DNA of 15,519 nt from positions 1 through 15,519 of the forward strand of contig CASQEL010000014.1 in NCBI GenBank assembly GCA_949427775.1, read 5' to 3'. The stretch is from an uncultured Desulfovibrionaceae bacterium (lineage in GTDB: Bacteria; Desulfobacterota; Desulfovibrionia; Desulfovibrionales; Desulfovibrionaceae). The notes under the pieces are model-generated. The model was not told the origin of the DNA, searched no databases, and was given only the letters and a program-made list of their open reading frames with translations. The translations under genes were made by a program, and so were the position numbers. How positions within the stretch are numbered: the stretch's first letter is position 1; every line of letters begins with the position of its first letter. Below are positions 13,818 to 15,519 of this stretch, in pieces.

Positions 13818-14055
13818 CCGCCACGAAGCGAATATTCCACGGAGCGGCACGACAACGGTTCCTGATGCGAACGCCCGTCGGCGGCGCCACTCCGAAACAT
13901 GCTTTGAGGCGATCTCCGCTTCCGGGCGCGAGCGTCAGCTCCCGCCGCATCCGGAGCATAAGACGTTTTCAGTGCAACACGCTTTCACAGGCCGATACAG
14001 CGGGACGGCCGACAATATGTCGGCCGTCCAGCTGTGACGTTGCAGCCTATTCGCC
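13818..14055. other. Intergenic region between the FlxA-like gene and ddl
   Basis: These 238 bases separate two converging genes. Apart from the hairpin at 13997-14035 I see nothing coding. A long frame that crosses the region and ddl on the opposite strand has shadow-like composition. Confidence 0.5.
13997..14035. terminator. Long hairpin between convergent genes (possible bidirectional terminator)
   Basis: ACAGC-g-GGACGGCCGACA (13997-14014) pairs with TGTCGGCCGTCC-a-GCTGT (14018-14035) around ATA: 17 pairs with one mismatch. It lies between the FlxA-like gene and ddl. Neither side has a T-run, so it would be an intrinsic terminator of the hairpin-only type, or simply an mRNA 3' end protector. 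Confidence 0.5.
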
Positions 14056-14994
14056 TCACACCGGCGCAGCCTCCACGCAAGACTTTTCCTGCAAGCGCAA
14101 CGCCATGAGCCGTTCCAGCAATGCGCCGAAATCCAGGCCCGCGGCGGCGGCCTCCTTGGGCACCAGACTGGCGGAGGTCATGCCGGGCAGCGTATTAACC
14201 TCCAGCAAAAACAATTCGCCGCTTTCGGTCAGAATGAAGTCGGCCCGGCTGTACCCGCGCAACCCCAGCGCCCTGTGCGCCCGCAGAGCCATATCCTGCA
14301 TGCGCCGGATCACCTCTTCGGGCAGAGGGGCGGGACAGATTTCCCGCGCGCCGCCTTCCGCGACGTCGGCATACTTGCTCCTGTAGTCGAAATACGTTCC
14401 TTCCGGGGGCAGAATCAGCACCGGCGGCAAGGCTTCCTCGCCCAGGACGCCGCAGGTCACATCCCGGCCGGGCACGGCGGGTTCCAGCAGCGCTTCACCG
14501 CCGGAGGAAAAAATTTCCGCCAGTATGGCGTCCAGTTCCCCGCGATTGGCGGCCCTGGAAAGGTGCAGGCTCGATCCGCCCGTATTGCTTTTGGCGAACA
14601 GCGGATACGGCAGGCGGGGCCGCCAGTCCGGCGACGGCGCCACGGGCAGAAATTCCCAGTCCGGCGTCCGCAGTCCGGCGCGCCGGAAAATCTGCTTGGA
14701 AGCGGCCTTGTTCAGAGCCAGAAAGGACCCGGCCGGACCGGATCCCTGATAGGGGCACCCCACGCGATCCAGCAACGCCTGAACCAGACCGTCCTCGCCG
14801 GGCGCGCCGTGCAGATTGAGAAAAGCGAAATCATGGGAGACGGCTGTTTCCAGCAGCACGTCGAAGCCGTCGCGCAGGTCGAACCGGGTCACCTCGTGTC
14901 CCCGGCCCGACAGCGCCGCGGCAATGGACTCGGCCCCGGAAAGGGACACCTCACGCTCGCTCGACCAGCCGCCCGCAATCAAGAGTACACGCAT
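14056..14994 (-). CDS. ddl: D-alanine--D-alanine ligase
   Basis: This cytoplasmic ATP-grasp enzyme joins two D-alanines for peptidoglycan precursors. The 312-residue length is typical. The N-terminal GGWSSEREVSLSGA is the family signature, with the Glu and Ser that bind the first D-Ala. HGAPGEDG follows near residue 80. The ATP-grasp lysine segment reads FAKSNTGGSSL rather than the more usual V-K-P-x-x-x-G-S-S. The C-terminal EVNTLPGMTSASLVPKEAAAAG carries the metal-binding Glu and Asn and the second D-Ala site. The ATG at 14994 lies inside the 3' end of the upstream HD-domain gene, a 44-base overlap, with only a weak ribosome-binding site, so translation is probably coupled. It converges on the FlxA-like gene. 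Confidence 0.95.
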   Translation of the reverse strand: MRVLLIAGGWSSEREVSLSGAESIAAALSGRGHEVTRFDLRDGFDVLLETAVSHDFAFLNLHGAPGEDGLVQALLDRVGCPYQGSGPAGSFLALNKAASKQIFRRAGLRTPDWEFLPVAPSPDWRPRLPYPLFAKSNTGGSSLHLSRAANRGELDAILAEIFSSGGEALLEPAVPGRDVTCGVLGEEALPPVLILPPEGTYFDYRSKYADVAEGGAREICPAPLPEEVIRRMQDMALRAHRALGLRGYSRADFILTESGELFLLEVNTLPGMTSASLVPKEAAAAGLDFGALLERLMALRLQEKSCVEAAPV

Positions 14995-15519
14995 GCAGAT
15001 TCAGCCCCAGTCGCGCCGCAAGGGCGCGTTCGATGGTTTGTCCCTGCCGGTAGGATTCCTGAATACCGGCGCGGGCCTGTTCCGTATGGCCGTAGCGAAC
15101 CAGCAAATCCTCGAAACGCTCGCGCAGGGAGACGCAACGATCGTGCTTGATGCGCTTGTCGGCATAAATGACGAAAAACGGGAGACTGCACACCTGCGCC
15201 GGGTCCACGGGCCACGGCCAGTGCACATGCAGCATGACGCCCCGGGCTATGGCTCTGTTGCGCGTTTCGGACACGACCCAGGAGGCCCCCAACTGCGCAT
15301 GACTGCCGCCGTGGGCGATGGTGTAGGTTTTGGCGATGTCGTGCAGCAGCGCGGCGGCCCGCACCATGGGCACGGAAACGCCGCCGCCCCGAACCGCCGC
15401 CAGCTCGGCCAGATTCACGGCCAATGCCGCCACCTGCGCGCTGTGCGCGCGGATGTTGTCCAGCATGCCGTATTTGTCCCACAACGCCCGGCAGGCGTCT
15501 TCATCGGGAATATCGCCAC
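14951..15519 (-). CDS. HD-domain phosphohydrolase (5' end beyond the window)
   Basis: The frame runs to the window edge without a start, so the N-terminus is missing. An internal TTG at 15484 is inside the conserved region and not the true start. The visible 189 residues show the HD superfamily metal ligands: H of NIRAHSAQVA, the pair in AALLHDIAK, and the later H residues of HGGSHAQLGA and the following helix. This pattern is that of small HDIG-type metal-dependent phosphohydrolases, often on nucleotides or related phosphoesters; the substrate is unknown. It ends in TGA at 14951, 44 bases inside ddl, so the two genes form an operon. RHMLHVHWP-type residues (ARGVMLHVHWPWP) mark the C-terminal half. 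Confidence 0.85.
   Translation of the reverse strand, partial: GDIPDEDACRALWDKYGMLDNIRAHSAQVAALAVNLAELAAVRGGGVSVPMVRAAALLHDIAKTYTIAHGGSHAQLGASWVVSETRNRAIARGVMLHVHWPWPVDPAQVCSLPFFVIYADKRIKHDRCVSLRERFEDLLVRYGHTEQARAGIQESYRQGQTIERALAARLGLNLHACTLDCGRLVERA

Overview
The window is a piece of bacterial chromosome in which a transferred defence cassette sits beside housekeeping genes. The core genes on the right (moeA, ddl, the HD phosphohydrolase, rdgB, a DMT transporter) are clearly richer in G+C than the restriction-modification genes on the left. Together with a FlxA-like protein and dense arrays of GC-rich hairpin repeats, this suggests a Desulfovibrio-like sulfate reducer (Desulfovibrionaceae). 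That taxon is an inference from style and gene content; no rRNA or marker gene is present.

Region 1 (about 41-8821) looks like an acquired island. It holds a type I restriction-modification operon, hsdR-hsdM-hsdS, with overlapping reading frames. A fourth gene follows in line, encoding a PD-(D/E)XK-like nuclease domain fused to a DUF5655 domain. Converging on it from the minus strand are a Fic-family AMPylase that lacks the usual C-terminal winged-helix domain and, upstream of it, a 77-residue VbhA-like Fic inhibitor. Next comes a relic of the N-terminal arm domain of a tyrosine integrase. A perfect 14-bp direct repeat lies at 41-54, just before the hsdR promoter, and again at 8808-8821, exactly where the integrase similarity stops. 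These may be the island's boundaries.

Region 2 (about 8822-12517) is ordinary chromosome. It has a small exported NTF2-like protein with its own promoter and a strong terminator, moeA on the minus strand, and a DMT transporter coupled to rdgB (XTP/dITP pyrophosphatase) on the plus strand.

Region 3 (12515-13250) is a pile-up of small elements. A 205-bp compound-hairpin element with imperfect 27-bp terminal inverted repeats supplies the stop codon of rdgB. It is followed by a frameshifted IS5-like transposase relic. A 128-bp MITE with perfect 11-bp terminal repeats and a perfect 10-bp target duplication is inserted inside that relic. Four consecutive hairpins then lead up to the FlxA-like coiled-coil gene.

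Region 4 (13251-15519) carries the FlxA-like gene, a convergent D-alanine-D-alanine ligase gene, and an HD-domain phosphohydrolase gene that overlaps ddl and runs off the right edge of the window. No rRNA, tRNA or CRISPR array was seen.

The strongest candidates for something new are the Fic locus (two separate inhibitory motifs, a predicted leaderless promoter inside a 10-bp operator-like repeat array, and a missing regulatory domain), the nuclease-DUF5655 gene riding with the restriction operon, and the nested mobile elements behind rdgB.
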